7,073 nucleotides of DNA from Chryseobacterium gleum (GTDB taxonomy: Bacteria > Bacteroidota > Bacteroidia > Flavobacteriales_D > Crocinitomicaceae), in the NCBI GenBank assembly GCA_943326315.2, contig CALPSU020000131.1:1-7073 (forward strand). The letters are read 5' to 3'. Below are positions 5,918 through 7,073 of this stretch, piece by piece. The position numbers and the translations under genes were made by a program. Below the pieces are notes generated by a model. The model was given only the letters and a program-made list of their open reading frames with translations. It was not told the DNA's origin and ran no database searches. Position 1 is the stretch's first letter. Each line of letters starts with the position of its first letter.

Positions 5918-7073
5918 ATGTTAAAAACTTACATAACATTTATATTATTAATGGCAAGTTCAATATTATTTGCTCAAAATATTGAATTCAAATCTTCTAA
6001 TTTCAAGGATAAAAAAGAAGAGTTCAAAAAAGTTGAAATATCTATTGAAAAGGGAGACGCTTTCTTCAAAATTGCAAATGACGCTTTCTTTATGGTTCAG
6101 AATCCTGGAAAGAATTATCAAAAAGCATTGAAAGAATATGAAATTGCTCAAAAATTCAATCCTAATAATGCAGAATTAAACTTTAAAATTGGCGTTTGTT
6201 TAGCTAATTCATCTGATCCACATACTGCAATACCTTATATTAAAAAAGCAAAAACTTTAGACCCAGCTTGCAACCCTTTTCTTAACTATTATGTTGGCTA
6301 TTCCTTTCAATTGGAAGGCAGTTTTGACGATGCTTTGCAATCCTATATTCTTTTTGAAACGGAATATAAAAAAGCGGATGATTTTTCGAAATTTGTTTCC
6401 CAACGTAAAAAAGAATGTGCATCTGGAAAAACTGCTTTTGCGAATCCAATAAGAGCTTGGATAGATTTAGTACCCGAATTAAATTCGGAATTCGATGATT
6501 TTGCACCTTCTATTTCAACAGATGGATCTGAAATCATTTTCACTTCCAACAAATCTAATGGTCACCCTATTAATGATGTTGGTGAATACGATAAAGATAT
6601 TTATACGTCTTCTTTGAGCGATGGAAAATGGTCTGCGCCAAAACAAGTTTCAGGTGGAGTAAATTCTCTTATGGATGATATATCAAGTAATTTAAGTTTT
6701 GATGGTACAAGAATGTTATTGAGTAGAGAATCAAACGGACAAAAGGACATATACGAAAGTCAATTAAAAGGCGCTTCTTGGTCAGAACCAGTTATTTTTA
6801 ATTTTCAAATATCTTCTCCAAAAGCCAACGAAGAATATGCAGCTTATAGTGATGATGGTTGGAGTTTATATTTCACTAGAGACAATGATACAAGAGGAAA
6901 TGGATATGACATCTATAATTCCAAAATGCAAAGTAAACTAAACAGAGATTATGCTGCTGCAACAACCATGATTAATATGAATTCTAAATTCAACGATGGA
7001 CCAATATATTTACATATTGATGGTGAAACGATGTATATTGCTTCAGAAGGAAATGAATCAATTGGTGGTTATG
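5918..7073 (+). CDS. TPR/PD40 beta-propeller envelope protein, probably OmpA-linked; 3' end outside window
   Basis: The frame stays open from ATG 5918 to the right edge: 385 codons plus one base, with no stop. Residues 1-20 are a signal peptide ending in LFAQ, without a lipoprotein Cys. Residues about 44-165 form a TPR-like helical region (KALKEYEIAQKFNPNNAELN, then DDALQSYILF). From about 190 there are PD40-type propeller repeats: DDFAPSISTDGSEIIFTSNK, DDISSNLSFDGTRMLLSRES, NEEYAAYSDDGWSLYFTRDN and FNDGPIYLHIDGETMYIAS. Two of them are followed by the typical KDIY, and one by YDIY. The order signal peptide, TPR, PD40 is the front half of Bacteroidota proteins that usually end in an OmpA-type peptidoglycan-binding domain; PorE of the type IX secretion system is one member, but many paralogues exist. 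The C-terminal part is not in the window, so neither the OmpA domain nor a PorE identity is shown. It lies 11 bp after the TPR gene and is surely co-transcribed with it. Confidence 0.9.
   Translation, partial: MLKTYITFILLMASSILFAQNIEFKSSNFKDKKEEFKKVEISIEKGDAFFKIANDAFFMVQNPGKNYQKALKEYEIAQKFNPNNAELNFKIGVCLANSSDPHTAIPYIKKAKTLDPACNPFLNYYVGYSFQLEGSFDDALQSYILFETEYKKADDFSKFVSQRKKECASGKTAFANPIRAWIDLVPELNSEFDDFAPSISTDGSEIIFTSNKSNGHPINDVGEYDKDIYTSSLSDGKWSAPKQVSGGVNSLMDDISSNLSFDGTRMLLSRESNGQKDIYESQLKGASWSEPVIFNFQISSPKANEEYAAYSDDGWSLYFTRDNDTRGNGYDIYNSKMQSKLNRDYAAATTMINMNSKFNDGPIYLHIDGETMYIASEGNESIGGY

Noticed and set aside
5900..5925. Frameshift that split one TPR/PD40 protein into two genes
   Set aside because: The second gene has its own ATG and signal peptide 11 bp after a natural C-terminus of the first, so these are two genes.
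5966..6552. Three short minus-strand open frames opposite the TPR/PD40 gene
   Set aside because: The plus strand here carries a continuous frame with signal peptide, TPR and PD40 features, so these are shadows.
1..7073. Defence system, prophage, insertion sequence, CRISPR array or RNA gene
   Set aside because: No matching protein motifs, repeat-spacer pattern, terminal repeats or tRNA/rRNA sequence were seen anywhere in the window.

Overview
The window looks like ordinary chromosomal sequence from a member of the Bacteroidota, most likely Flavobacteriia. The signs are strongly AT-rich DNA with many A/T-ending codons, signal peptides ending in Ala-Gln (VAQ, FAQ), almost no Shine-Dalgarno sequences, promoter -7 candidates of the Bacteroidota type TAnnTTTG, and a TPR/PD40 envelope protein typical of that phylum. 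I see no tRNA, rRNA, CRISPR array, transposase, integrase or phage gene.

Left part (minus strand, 154-3021): a thiolase gene is followed 57 bp downstream by a 533-residue lipoprotein of unknown function. The pair is probably one transcript, ending at a 16-bp perfect palindrome just past the lipoprotein stop codon. The thiolase has a complete Cys/His/Cys active site and its signature segments match the 3-oxoadipyl-CoA thiolase (PcaF/PaaJ) branch.

Centre (plus strand, 3198-4613): a divergent gene encodes a three-domain sulfur enzyme, a metallo-beta-lactamase (persulfide dioxygenase-type) domain followed by two rhodanese domains. The second rhodanese has an intact active loop; the first has an altered one. 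A 176-bp divergent intergenic region separates it from the thiolase.

Right part (plus strand, 4806 to the window end): a two-gene operon encodes exported proteins. The first has nine gap-free 34-residue TPR repeats. The second starts 11 bp after it and runs off the right edge; its visible 385 residues hold a signal peptide, a TPR-like region and four PD40-type beta-propeller repeats. That is the front part of the OmpA-linked architecture of which PorE of the type IX secretion system is one example. This gene has no stop codon inside the window and can be missed by an ORF caller. The operon's leader contains an 18-bp perfect palindrome and, further upstream, repeated TAATTTTTAGAC elements, which are the best candidates for undescribed regulatory sites here.

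The three blocks do not obviously share a pathway. I found no clear evidence for a wholly new system. The most worthwhile leads are the TPR/PD40 envelope operon with its leader palindrome, the variant MBL-rhodanese enzyme, and the unknown lipoprotein attached to a thiolase gene.
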